64,000 bases of DNA from Syngnathus acus (taxonomy: Eukaryota; Chordata; Actinopteri; Syngnathiformes; Syngnathidae). The stretch spans positions 6,771,693 through 6,835,692 of the forward strand of contig NC_051088.1 of the NCBI RefSeq assembly GCF_901709675.1, in the 5' to 3' direction. Numbering within the stretch: position 1 is the stretch's first letter; every line of letters starts with the position of its first letter. Below, one piece after another: positions 24,002 through 33,108 of this stretch. The notes under the pieces were generated by a model. It saw only the letters and a list, made by a program, of their open reading frames with translations, was not told the origin of the DNA and ran no database searches. The translations under genes were made by a program, and so were the position numbers.

Positions 24002-24865
24002 TACCGTTTTTTTCCGTGTATAATGCGCCCCCATGTATAATACGCACCCTAAAAATGGCATGTTGATGCTGGAAAAAAGCCTGTACCCATGTATAATACG
24101 CACCCAATTTTTTTTTTTTTTTTTTTTTTTTTTTAAGTCCCAATGATCGTCACACACGCAGGGAGGCAATGGGTCCCATTTTTATAGTCTTTGGTATGGT
24201 CTTAACTAGGCTGGATGTATTTTTTTTTGTTGGCGTTGATTTCTCCGACTGCCCGTAAAGGCACCACCGCGATCAGATGAAAAGAGAGGAAAGTGACGTG
24301 CGGACATGTGAAAAAGGCGGCTCTGTATGGGAGAGACGTTGAAGAGGAATAAAAACACCCTTGGAAACCAAAACTTGCCCCTCGTCGTGACTCGGAGCCG
24401 CAACAAATGTTTCGGATTTGTGTAGGGTACATTGTGACAGCAAACGAGCAGGTGATCGAGCAAGCGTCTGATACGAGAGCATTGCGTTCGTATGGAGCGT
24501 GTTTGAAGTGAACAGCAGAGACGAAAGGAACATGGCAAAGTGTTGTGAAATAAAATATTACCTGTAATACGCATTTTGTTATTTGCTGATTGTATTAAAC
24601 TATCACATTCATTGTCAGTCAAGAAGAGAAGAGGACTATTATCCCTTCTTTGACGAAATGACCAGAGCACAGTACAAACACACTATTGTCGGTCAGTCCT
24701 GTTGTTGGTTTTGTTGTACCATGATTTTCTGAAAAAAAAAAAAAAAAAAAAAAATTTAAAAAAAAAATTTTTTTTAAAAATTTGTACCCATGTATAATGC
24801 GCACCCCAGATTTTAGGACAATAAATTAGTTAAATTTTGCGCATTATACACGGAAAAAAACGGTA
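24002..24865. mobile_element. TIR DNA element with internal SINE fragment
   Basis: The left end is TACCGTTTTTTTCCGTGTATAA and the right end is its inverse, ...TTATACACGGAAAAAAACGGTA. Subterminal TATAATGCGC and TATAATACGCACCC motifs lie at both ends. TA flanks the CCGT termini. Two poly-T/poly-A tracts (24110-24134 and 24731-24780) bound the interior. The same family, in opposite orientation, is at 60033-60960. There is no transposase. Confidence 0.85.
24134..24208 (-). mobile_element. Internally deleted SINE fragment within the TIR element
   Basis: On the minus strand, CATACCAAAGACTATAAAAA through CATTGCCTCCCTG is joined directly to CGTGTGTGACGATCATTGGG. Compared with the full copy at 53617-53925, about 175 internal bases are missing. 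The fragment lies at the same place in the TIR family as the SINE at 60584. Confidence 0.8.
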
Positions 24866-24869
24866 AATT

Positions 24870-25255
24870 AATTGAAAAGTAAATTGTCAATAGGGCATTA
24901 GGAAAAAAAAGCCTTTCTTATAATTATTGAAATAAATTTGTGATGTAAATTATGTGGAGGTTTTTGTTGAGACAATGTATATGAAAAGTAAATGTTCCAG
25001 TAATTTTCCTTTCTAAATGATACCAGTTAATTATTTAAAGCTTACATTACCTTTCCAATTATTCACAAATAAATAAATATAAATGCCAAGGGAAGTAGCC
25101 TTCCTTTGTTGCTTGAGCGTTGAATGAGTTTGAACTGAGCCAAAAGATTTTTCAATAGAATTAAATCATAAGTCTCAAGTCATTAAGGACAAACTCTTCA
25201 ATTAAATCAACACCTAATTAATTTTTAGGCGTAAGTGTGTTTTTACTCCACAAAA
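24870..25255. other. Non-coding stretch
   Basis: AT-rich with nothing recognised. Confidence 0.5.
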
Positions 25256-25260
25256 GTGGA

Positions 25261-27900
25261 TGTCAAGTCAAGTCAAAGTCAGCTTTATTGTCAATCCCTT
25301 CATATGTCAAGACACACAAAGAAACCGAAATTCCGTTTCCTCCATCCCACGGTGACGAGACATACAAGTAGGCGACACAATACAAAAACAAGAAGGCACA
25401 ACCATAAATAATAAATAATAAATAAATAAAATAAAATGAGCGATGAATAAAAACAGACCAATAACCCATCGAACATGAGGGGTAAAACCGAGCCAGTGAG
25501 CATACAGCAAGAACAGGACGCTACGCTGAAAGGGGGAGCGAGTTCAGGATCCTAACAGCCTGGAGTACGAAGCTGTTGGAAAGTCTGGTGGTGCGGGAGC
25601 GCAGGCTCCTGTACCGCCTCCCAGAGGGCAGAAGCTCAAACAAAGAGTGAGCGGGGTGACTCACATCCCTCACAATCTTGGTCGCCTTGCGGGTGAGATG
25701 GGAGGTGTAAATGTCCTTCAAGGAGGGGAGAGAAGCACCAATAGTGTTACTAGCCGTTTTCACAATGCGCTGCAGGGCCTTCAAGTCTTGGTCAGTGCAG
25801 CTGCCACCCCAGACAGCAATACTGCTGGAGAGGACGCTCTCAATGGTGCCGCGGTAAAAAGTAGTCATGACGGCCGGAGGAGTCCCCGCTCGCCTGAGTT
25901 TCCGAAGGAAGTACAGGCGGCGCTGGGCCTTCTTCGCCAGCGACGCGGTGTTGGTGGACCAGGAGAGATCCTCACTGATGTGCACCCCCAGGAACCTGGC
26001 GCTGCTCACTCTCTCCACCACAGCACCGTCGATGGTCAGCGGCAGGTGTTGGGCGTGACCCTTCCGGAAGTCAACGACAATCTCCTTGGTCTTGTCGACG
26101 TTCAGCAGGAGGTTGTTGTCCCTGCACCACGCGGTCAGAAGGTCAACCTCCAGCCTGTACTGAGTCTCGTCTCCCTTGGTGATGAGACCCACCAGAGTCG
26201 TGTCGTCAGCAAACTTCACTATGCGGTTCCCGCTGCAGGTGGCAGCGCAGTCATGCGTCAGGAGGGTGAAGAGCAGCGGACTGAGCACGCAGCCTTGGGG
26301 GGCCCCTGTGCTCAGCGTGATGCTGGCGGAGATCTTGTCGCCAACACGTACCACCTGTGGCCTCTGGCAGAGGAAGTCCAGTAGCCAGTTGCAGAGGCTG
26401 GTACTGAGGCCCAGCTTGTCAAGTTTGCTGATGAGACGCTGCGGCACAATGGTGTTGAAGGCAGAACTGAAGTCCACAAACAGCAACCTCACATACGAGT
26501 CCTTCCCCTCCAGGTGGGTGAGGGCCGAGTGGAGGGCAGAGCAGATGGCATCCTCAGAGGACCGTTTGGCTCGGTACGCAAACTGGAAGGGGTCAATGGT
26601 GGGGGGGAGAACTGACCGGATGTGCTCCAAGACAAGCCGCTCAAAGCACTTCATGACGATGGGCGTAAGTGCCACGGGGCGGTAGTCATTGAAGCAGGAC
26701 GGAGCAGGCTTCTTCGGCACAGGTACGATGGTGGCAGCTTTGAAACACGACGGGACGATGGCCTGCTGCAGGGAAGTGTTAAAGATGTCCGTGAAGACAC
26801 CCGTCAGCTCACCAGCGCAGTCCTTCAGCGCTCGACCCGGGATGTTGTCCGGGCCCGCCGCCTTACGGATGTCGATAGCGGCAAGCGTCCTCCTCACGCT
26901 GTCGGCGGAGAGGCACAGGGGCAGCTCGTGGGAAGGGGGAGTGGCCTTCAGCGGGCAAGTGCTGTTCTGAGCGTCGAAGCGAGCAAAGAAGCGGTTGAGG
27001 TCATTGAGCAGACGGACGTCGCCATCACAGCTCTGCGGCGCGGGCTTGTAGTCCGTGATGGTCTGAATGCCCTGCCAAAGGCGCCGTGCGTCCCTGCTGT
27101 CCTTGAAGTGGGCGGTAATTTTGCCCGAGAACGCCCTCTTCGCTTCTTTGATGCCCGGGACAGGTCGGCCCTCGCAGTCCTCAAGCCAGCCTCATCCCCC
27201 GCCCGGAAGGCTTTGTCCCTGGCCCTCAGCAGCCTGAAGACAGCCCCTGTCAGCCATGGCTTCCGGTTTGCCCGAGTGACGACGGATACTGAGTGTGTCA
27301 CATCCTCAATGCACTTCCCGATGTAGGAGGAAACAGAGTCAGTATACTCTTCAATGTCCGCCCGACCGTCGCAAGTGGCCGCCCTCCTAAACACGTCCCA
27401 GTCGGTAGAGCCAAAGCAGTCACGAAGCGCATCAGAGGCACCCTCAGGCCACACCCGCACCCGCTTGCGAACTGGTCTGGATGTTCTCACCTTTTGTCTG
27501 TATGCGGGCAAAAGCATAACAGTGAGATGGTCAGAAAGCCCAAGATGGGGGAGGGGGGCGGCTTTGAAAGCTCCTTTATGCGAAGAGTAGACCAGGTCCA
27601 GGAAGCTGTCGCCACGCGTAGGAAAATCAACATGCTGGTGAAGCCTCGGAAAAACAGACTTCAGATTAGCATGATTAAAATCCCCAGCGAAGATGGTGAA
27701 ACCGTCCGGGTGCGCTGTCTGTTGGTCACTGACAGCCTGGTACAGTTCACTAAGAGCCGCGACCCTGTCGCCTCCGATGTTGGAAGGCGGGATGTAAACC
27801 GCGACCAGCAGAATCGCGGTAAATTCCCTCGGCAGGTAAAAAGGACGGCACTTAATGATCACAAACTCCGCCAGTGATCTGCATCTGAATTCTGAAATCA
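25261..27900 (-). mobile_element. 5'-truncated CR1/Rex1-like LINE
   Basis: A non-LTR retrotransposon read on the minus strand. It holds the C-terminal part of an apurinic-type endonuclease (27901-27160), the reverse transcriptase with its C-terminal region (about 27160-25521) and a 3' UTR of about 260 bases. The element ends with an AATAAA-containing motif and a short AGTCA-type tandem tail (25261-25290). The 5' end stops within the endonuclease, at about 27880-27900, which is typical of incomplete reverse transcription. The clade is set by the wording of the tail and the RT (CR1/L2/Rex1 group) and is not certain. No clear target duplication was found. Confidence 0.88.
25521..27155 (-). pseudogene. 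LINE reverse transcriptase
   Basis: The long open stretch from 26897 to the stop at 25521 (458 codons) carries the RT motifs in order: GPDNIPGRAL, NDYRPVALTP, FVDFSSAFNT (motif A, about 140-149), GAPQGCVLSP (motif B, 198-207), FADD (motif C, 229-232), then ARFLGVHI and the C-terminal SLKDIYTSHL and PSGRRYRSL region. The frame extends upstream of the first Met to the frameshift near 27155. No stop interrupts the RT, so decay is slight. The RT itself could be functional, but the element lacks a complete ORF. Confidence 0.85.
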
Positions 27901-27901
27901 T
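27160..27901 (-). pseudogene. LINE endonuclease domain (C-terminal part), frameshifted into RT
   Basis: It encodes [15 protein letters not shown], the catalytic GDFN (about residue 73 of the open stretch) and the SDH (about 123) of the exonuclease-endonuclease-phosphatase fold. A linker with RKPWLTG and [11 protein letters not shown] follows. The N-terminal catalytic residues are absent because of 5' truncation. The reading frame changes by one base near 27153-27159, where the minus strand has CCCGGGC. After that point the linker continues sensibly in the next frame. The open stretch after the shift (27159-26948) is out-of-frame. Confidence 0.8.
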
Positions 27902-27905
27902 CCCG

Positions 27906-29012
27906 AATGCTTAAAAAAGGGCACGTGTAAATACTTTAAAACTGCAGTGCTAGAGACAGTCAGACAGCAGTCAAGGTACGCGATTATTTAAATGAATCGT
28001 TTTTTAAACACACAGTGACATTAGAAGTGATGCTCATTGTGAGATGTCCTAGCTGGTCCACCAGTCTTATCAATCTCAAAAGCAGTTGATCTACAAATGT
28101 TTGGCAGCTGTAAAGAGCAGTGATATAGACGTAGGGATGAAGAAAACGTTTTATTTGAGGCTGAAATCAATACCCGTACATGACTGGAGGCCACCAAGGG
28201 CACAGGCGCGCTTTTCAGCGATGACCTTGCATCTTCCCAAGAGCCTTGCACAGTCAATGATAGAGTTGCCTTAAACATCAACTAGTTCCCTTCACGTGGT
28301 CTTCTGTGCATTGTGTCATAGAAAATCACTGGCAGATGCTAATCTTCATTCTATAGCTTTAAACCCCACCCCTCAATAAAGAGCATCTACATTTTAAAAA
28401 CTCGATGGTAGCTACTTAATTTTTTTTCTAAATTATTATTTTGTATGACTTTAAAACTTATGTATGTGCGAATGGATGAATTAGTTTTAACTGACTGACA
28501 GACGTTTTAGTTCTGGGTAATTGAAAAACTTGTTCTGTGACATTTTTGTTGCTCTCATTTGTAGCCATCACTTTGAAAATATCCCTTGAACATTTTGTAT
28601 GAAATTTACACCAGCATTAAACTAATACTTTAAAATTGGTTGTTTATGTGGAATTTGTAAAAATGTAATTTGATGAATGGATGCAATTCTCCGTGCACAT
28701 ACATATATATTGATTAATTATTTCTGTTATCTCATCCCTGATATAGTTAAATAAGCACCTGGGATGTCCTGTGAATGTATAAAAAGAGATAGAATATTTG
28801 GCTAGAAACAACATTTGCACAGGAGTTGTAATAAGTTAAAAAAAATAATTATGTACTACCTCATTTCAATTGTAGTTTCATGTTTTTGCCCACTAGATGG
28901 CAGAAGAAGAAAGGGAAATTGTACTACAGAAGTCTCACTGTCTTGATGATGAACATTGATTCTTTGTTGTGGCTAATTATACGATTAATAGTTCTGGCAT
29001 CAAAAAGAGTTT
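27906..29012. other. Non-coding stretch
   Basis: No exon or classified repeat was seen. It ends in a T-run and a G-run of about 17 at 29020-29036. Confidence 0.5.
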
Positions 29013-29065
29013 GTTTTTTTTGGGGGGGGGGGGGGGAACTTGACATTTGATAATAGTGTATGTCA

Positions 29066-29130
29066 TTCATTCATCTCCCACACCGCTTATCCTCACGATG
29101 GTCGCGTGCTGGAGCTTGGGGTCAATAGGA
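29066..29130 (-). repeat. Fragment of the L2-tailed SINE family
   Basis: CATTCATCTCCCACACCGCTTATCCTCACG then GTCGCGTGCTGGAGCTTGGG corresponds to the 3' end of the elements at 10299 and 22840. Everything upstream is missing. Confidence 0.6.
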
Positions 29131-29169
29131 CCCAGTGACGTGCGGTGAGGTTCATGACTGGGGAGGTTA

Positions 29170-29745
29170 GTGATGTGCATTCCCGTTCTTTTAAGTGAAC
29201 TGAATCTTTAGAATCAGTTCACTCAAAAGATTCACTCAAAAGGGTGAGGGTAATAATTATATTATTATAATATCTGCTCAATATTTTTCCATGGTGTCCC
29301 ACTGCACGTTTTATCGCCTGCTCTGTCTTTTGTGTGCTAGTGTTGGCTCGTGAGTGAACGATTCGTTCAAAAGACCGAATCTTTTCAGTGAACGAGTGAA
29401 CAAATTCTTTTTCCAGTTCATATGACTTCAACCAGTAGGTGTCAGTAATGCGCATTGAAGCTGGTGCCACCTCACCGTAAAACAAAACGAAGAAGAAAAT
29501 GACGTAACTTCCCGTTCACGAGCAAGTTGTGAATTGCATTTCCCGTTCACCAACGGAACGTATCGGTGAGTGAACGAGTCAGTCAGTGAGTGATTTGCAT
29601 TTCCAGTTCATCGCGAGAACGGATCAGTAAGGGAACAAATCCTGACTTTCCCGTTCGCGAACGAGTCAATGGGTCAACTGCCTTCCTTCCCGTGCATCAA
29701 CGGATCAGTCAGTGAACGTGTTGCGTCTCCCTCCTGGCGTGAACT
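29170..29745. repeat. Degenerate GTTCACT/GAACGAGTC minisatellite
   Basis: Words such as CCCGTTCACGAGC, GAACGAGTCAGTCAGTGA and CGGATCAGT recur. Unit starts (CCCGTTCAC-like) lie at about 29511, 29542, 29603, 29650 and 29689. At 29196-29245 a related palindromic stretch reads AGTGAACTGAATCTTTAGAA then TCAGTTCACT. It is probably the relic of a fish DNA element with internal tandem repeats. No clear ends were found. Confidence 0.6.
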
Positions 29746-29928
29746 ATGTAAGCCAGAATGTCGATTTACGATTTGCCAAGGAAAGAAAGAACCCCTCACT
29801 GAAACACCACTTCTTTTATGCGCGTTTTCTCCAAGCTAACGGCTAACTTTATTGCATGAAGGGATGCGCCGTTATGCAACAACGGGGAGAGTATGCTTCT
29901 CTTTGGGTAATCTTGATTTCATAACACT

Positions 29929-30184
29929 TGTAGTAGTTTTTAAATAACGTGTATGTGTGGTGTGCAAGGACTGGAGTCGGAGGCGGAGTGACAAACGACG
30001 GTGCCAACGGCAGTTGTTTTAATGACATTCGTAATTATTCTTATTCAACAACGGGCAGACTCTTTTCCCTTCGAGATCCTAACACACACTCAACTCAACA
30101 GGAAAGTCCCACACATGTAAACTGTCCCACCGGAACTCTGTAACGTGAACTTAGGTTCCGGGTGAATTATGTCAACCCACTACA
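29929..30184 (-). mobile_element. Probable 3' LTR of the Ty3/gypsy fragment
   Basis: On the minus strand it begins TGTAGTGGGTTGAC at 30184, four bases after a G7 tract (30189-30195) that would serve as the polypurine primer. It ends AACTACTACA at 29929, giving TG...CA termini with TGTAGT/ACTACA inverted ends. It starts 17 bases after the integrase stop codon, as expected for gypsy elements. Only one LTR is in the locus, so the assignment rests on its position and ends. Confidence 0.65.
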
Positions 30185-30200
30185 CAAGCCCCCCCAGAAT

Positions 30201-31406
30201 TCACCCATAGTCAAAATCGCCACGCCGGAAAGGGACGACAGCCCGACCACGGCGGGTGTAGGTGGCAGGGGCTGGCAGGGGGTCAGGGGTAGGGGGCGCC
30301 GCCGGAAAGACCGCTGGGCTGGACGGTCGTGTTGTCGGTCGGGCAGGCGGGAGCTCGGTCAGGTTGGAGGGGCGAGGCGCTGGGGGGCGTCCGCGGCGTG
30401 GGGCCTGCGCCAATTCCAATGTCCGGGAAACATCCACGTGGGCAGGCTTAATCCTATCAACCGAGATAGTCTCAGGCCTACCGCCGATGTCCACGACCAT
30501 GCTCTTGCCCCCGTGCTGTAAGACCTTAAAAGGCCCGTCGTAAGGCGGGCGCAACGGTCCGCGGTGGGCGTCGTGGCGGATGAACACAAAACTCGCCGAG
30601 CGCAGGTTGGTGGGCACCCGGGAAACAGGGGTGCAGTGCTGTGATGTGGGGACAGGTGCGAACGTCCTGGCAACTTCCAGCAGGGAGGACCGCTGCCTGG
30701 CCGCCGACCAAGGCGTTGTGGCGTCCGGAATGAAGTCCCCAGGAACCCGTAGTACCTGGCCGTAGACGAGCTCAGCAGACGAGGACTGCAGGTCCTCCTT
30801 AGGGGCCGTCCTGAGGCCCAGCATGACCCAGGGAAGTCTGTCCACCCAGTTGCCATCCACCAGACTGGCGCGTAGAGCAGCCTTCATGGAGCGGTGGAAC
30901 CGCTCGCACAGCCCGTTAGCCTGGGGGTGATATGCGGTGGTGCGGTGCAGCTTGACCCCTAAGTCTCTAGCAACCACATTCCAGACTTCGGAAGTAAACT
31001 GCGCACCCCGGTCCGAGGAGAGGTCTGAGGGTGTCCCAAAGCGTGCGACCCACGTGCCGATAAACGCCCGGGCCACGTCGGCAGCTGAGGTTGAGGAGAG
31101 GGGGACGGCCTCAGGCCAACGGGTCGTCCTGTCCACCATGGTGAGGAGGTAGGTGAAACCATGGGAAGGGGGGAGCGGGCCCACAAGGTCGACGTTGACG
31201 TGGTCGAACCTCCTCTCGGGGACAGTAAACTGCTCCAACGGGGCCTTGGTATGGCGGTGCACCTTCGCACGCTGACAAGCCACACATGAGTCGACCCAGG
31301 CCCACACGTCCCTCTTCAGCCCTTTCCAGACGAACTTCTGAGCCACCAGCCTCACGGACGCCTTTCTGCCAGGATGGGACAGGTCGTGTATCGCCTCAAA
31401 GACCAT
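30201..31406 (-). CDS. Ty3/gypsy retrotransposon integrase (5'-truncated pol)
   Basis: An open frame of 401 codons that ends with GDFDYG and a stop at 30201. It encodes the zinc-binding HHCC module (H7, H11, C41, C44) and the catalytic core with D73 (VDLVGP), D132 (SDRGAQF) and E168 (ERFHRSMK). These are spaced 35 residues between the last two, the classic D-D-35-E. A C-terminal region follows with PYDGPFKVL and a Pro/Arg-rich tail. Protease, RT and RNase H should precede it but are missing, because the upstream sequence is replaced at about 31405 by a tandem array. The apparent first Met is therefore not the original start. Codon use is GC-rich, unlike the flanks. It is intact as an integrase domain but the element as a whole is defective. 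Confidence 0.88.
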   Translation of the reverse strand: MVFEAIHDLSHPGRKASVRLVAQKFVWKGLKRDVWAWVDSCVACQRAKVHRHTKAPLEQFTVPERRFDHVNVDLVGPLPPSHGFTYLLTMVDRTTRWPEAVPLSSTSAADVARAFIGTWVARFGTPSDLSSDRGAQFTSEVWNVVARDLGVKLHRTTAYHPQANGLCERFHRSMKAALRASLVDGNWVDRLPWVMLGLRTAPKEDLQSSSAELVYGQVLRVPGDFIPDATTPWSAARQRSSLLEVARTFAPVPTSQHCTPVSRVPTNLRSASFVFIRHDAHRGPLRPPYDGPFKVLQHGGKSMVVDIGGRPETISVDRIKPAHVDVSRTLELAQAPRRGRPPAPRPSNLTELPPARPTTRPSSPAVFPAAPPTPDPLPAPATYTRRGRAVVPFRRGDFDYG

Positions 31407-32580
31407 GATCTTTCCCTAATAAAGTGGCCTGTTATTAGGTACACTTGAAAATGGCGGTGTACCTAATGGAGTGTCCGTGTGATTCTCTCGTTAAGCGCAC
31501 CTGCGTGAAAAGTTTTAGCTCCTGCAGAACGTGAAAATGACAAATCTTTTCACGCAGGTGCGTTTAACGAGGGTAACTTGGAAAACATATTGGAACGCGG
31601 CCCCGAGGACTAGAGCTTGACACCTGTGACCTTTAACCATGATCTTTCCCTAATAAAGTGGCCTGTTATTAGGTACACTTGAAAATGGCGGTGTACCTAA
31701 TGGAGTGTCCGTGTGATTCCCTCGTTAAGCGCACCTGCGTGAAAAGTTTTAGCTCCTGCAGAACGTGAAAATGACCAAAATCTTTTCACGCAGGTGCGTT
31801 TAACGAGGGTAACTTGGAAAACATATTGGAACGCGGCCCCGAGGACTAGAGCTTGACACCTGTGACCTTTGACCATGATCTTTCCCTAATAAAGTGGCCT
31901 GTTATTAGGTACACTTGAAAATGGCGGTGTACCTAATGGAGTGTCCGTGTGATTCTCTCGTTAAGCGCACCTGCGTGAAAAGTTTTAGCTCCTGCAGAAC
32001 GTGAAAATGACAAATCTTTTCACGCAGGTGCGTTTAACGAGGGTAACTTGGAAAACATATTGGAACGCGGCCCCGAGGACTAGAGCTTGACACCTGTGAC
32101 CTTTAACCATGATCTTTCCCTAATAAAGTGGCCTGTTATTAGGTACACTTGAAAATGGCGGTGTACCTAATGGAGTGTCCGTGTGATTCCCTCGTTAAGC
32201 GCACCTGCGTGAAAAGTTTTAGCTACTGCAGAACGTGAAAATGACCAAAATCTTTTCACGCAGGTGCGTTTAACGAGGGTAACTTGGAAAACATATTGGA
32301 ACGCGGCCCCGAGGACTAGAGCTTGACACCTGTGACCTTTGACCATGATCTTTCCCTAATAAAGTGGCCTGTTATTAGGTACACTTTAAAATGGCGGTGT
32401 ACCTAATGGAGTGTCCGTGTGATTCCCTCGTTAAGCGCACCTGCGTGAAAAGTTTTAGCTCCTGCAGAACGTGAAAATGACCAAAATCTTTTCACGCAGG
32501 TGCGTTTAACGAGGGTAACTTGGAAAACATATTGGAACGCGGCCCCGAGGACTAGCGCTTGACACCTGTGACCTTTGACC
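31401..32580. repeat. Tandem array of 234/236-bp units, each with a long hairpin
   Basis: Units start ACCATGATCTTTCCC at about 31402, 31636, 31872, 32106, 32342 and (partial) 32578. Spacings are 234, 236, 234, 236, 236. Units 1 and 3 share CTCTCG and GACAAATC. Units 2, 4 and 5 share CCCTCG and GACCAAAATC. Each unit holds a 26-bp inverted repeat with one mismatch (unit 1: arms at 31487-31512 and 31546-31571, GCACCTGCGTGAAAAG / CTTTTCACGCAGGTGC) and a smaller inverted repeat GGTACAC / GTGTACC. No coding content. Confidence 0.95.
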
Positions 32581-32870
32581 ATGATATTTCCCTAATAAAG
32601 TGGCCTGTTATTAGGTACACTTGAAAATGGCGGTGTACCTAATGGAGTGTCCGAGTGACATCACAGATCAAACAGCCAATCAAAAAGTGGGGGTGAGGGC
32701 GGGTGTGGCACTTTTCACTTTCAGTTAAGCTTTGGCCATGATTTTTCCCTAATGAAGTGGCCTGTTATTAGGTACACCTGAAAATGGCGCTGTACCTAAT
32801 GGGGTGTCCAAGTGACATCACGGATCAAACAGCCAATCAGAAAGTGGGTGTGTGGGTGGGTGTGGGGACA
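32581..32870. repeat. Two diverged copies of the AATAAAGTGGCCTG-type repeat
   Basis: At 32581-32650 and 32738-32815 the first third of the array unit (CCCTAATAAAGTGGCCTGTT ... GTACCTAATGG) recurs. Here it is followed by GACATCAC(A/G)GATCAAACAG and GTGGGTGTG-rich sequence instead of the long hairpin. The CTAATAAAGTGGCC / CCTAATGGAGTGTCC pair looks like the two ends of a small DNA element from which the array unit grew. Confidence 0.7.
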
Positions 32871-32894
32871 CCAACTCATATAACAACGTAAAAC

Positions 32895-33108
32895 ACATAT
32901 TGTCATAGAAAGCAGTTAACCATGTTTTAATTGGCGAATATAAAAACAAGGAATAAAACACCAGACAAGTTTTAACATAAATGTTTATTTGAAAAAAAAA
33001 TACATATTGTCATACAAAGCAGTTAACCATGTTTGAATTGGCGAATATAAAAACAAGGAATAAAACACCAGACAAGTTTTAACATAAATGTTTATTTAAA
33101 AAAAAAAA
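32895..33108. repeat. 107-bp tandem duplication
   Basis: Two adjacent copies (32895-33001 and 33002-33108) begin ACATATTGTCATA and end TGTTTATTT with an A-run. They differ at only a few sites. Confidence 0.92.

Noticed and set aside
25647-27326. Long frames on the + strand over the LINE (for example 25647-26384 and 26622-27326)
   Set aside because: They are antisense to the reverse transcriptase and endonuclease, and arise from the GC-rich codon pattern.
30162-30856. Overlapping frames on both strands over the gypsy integrase
   Set aside because: They are antisense or out-of-frame to a frame that carries all integrase residues.
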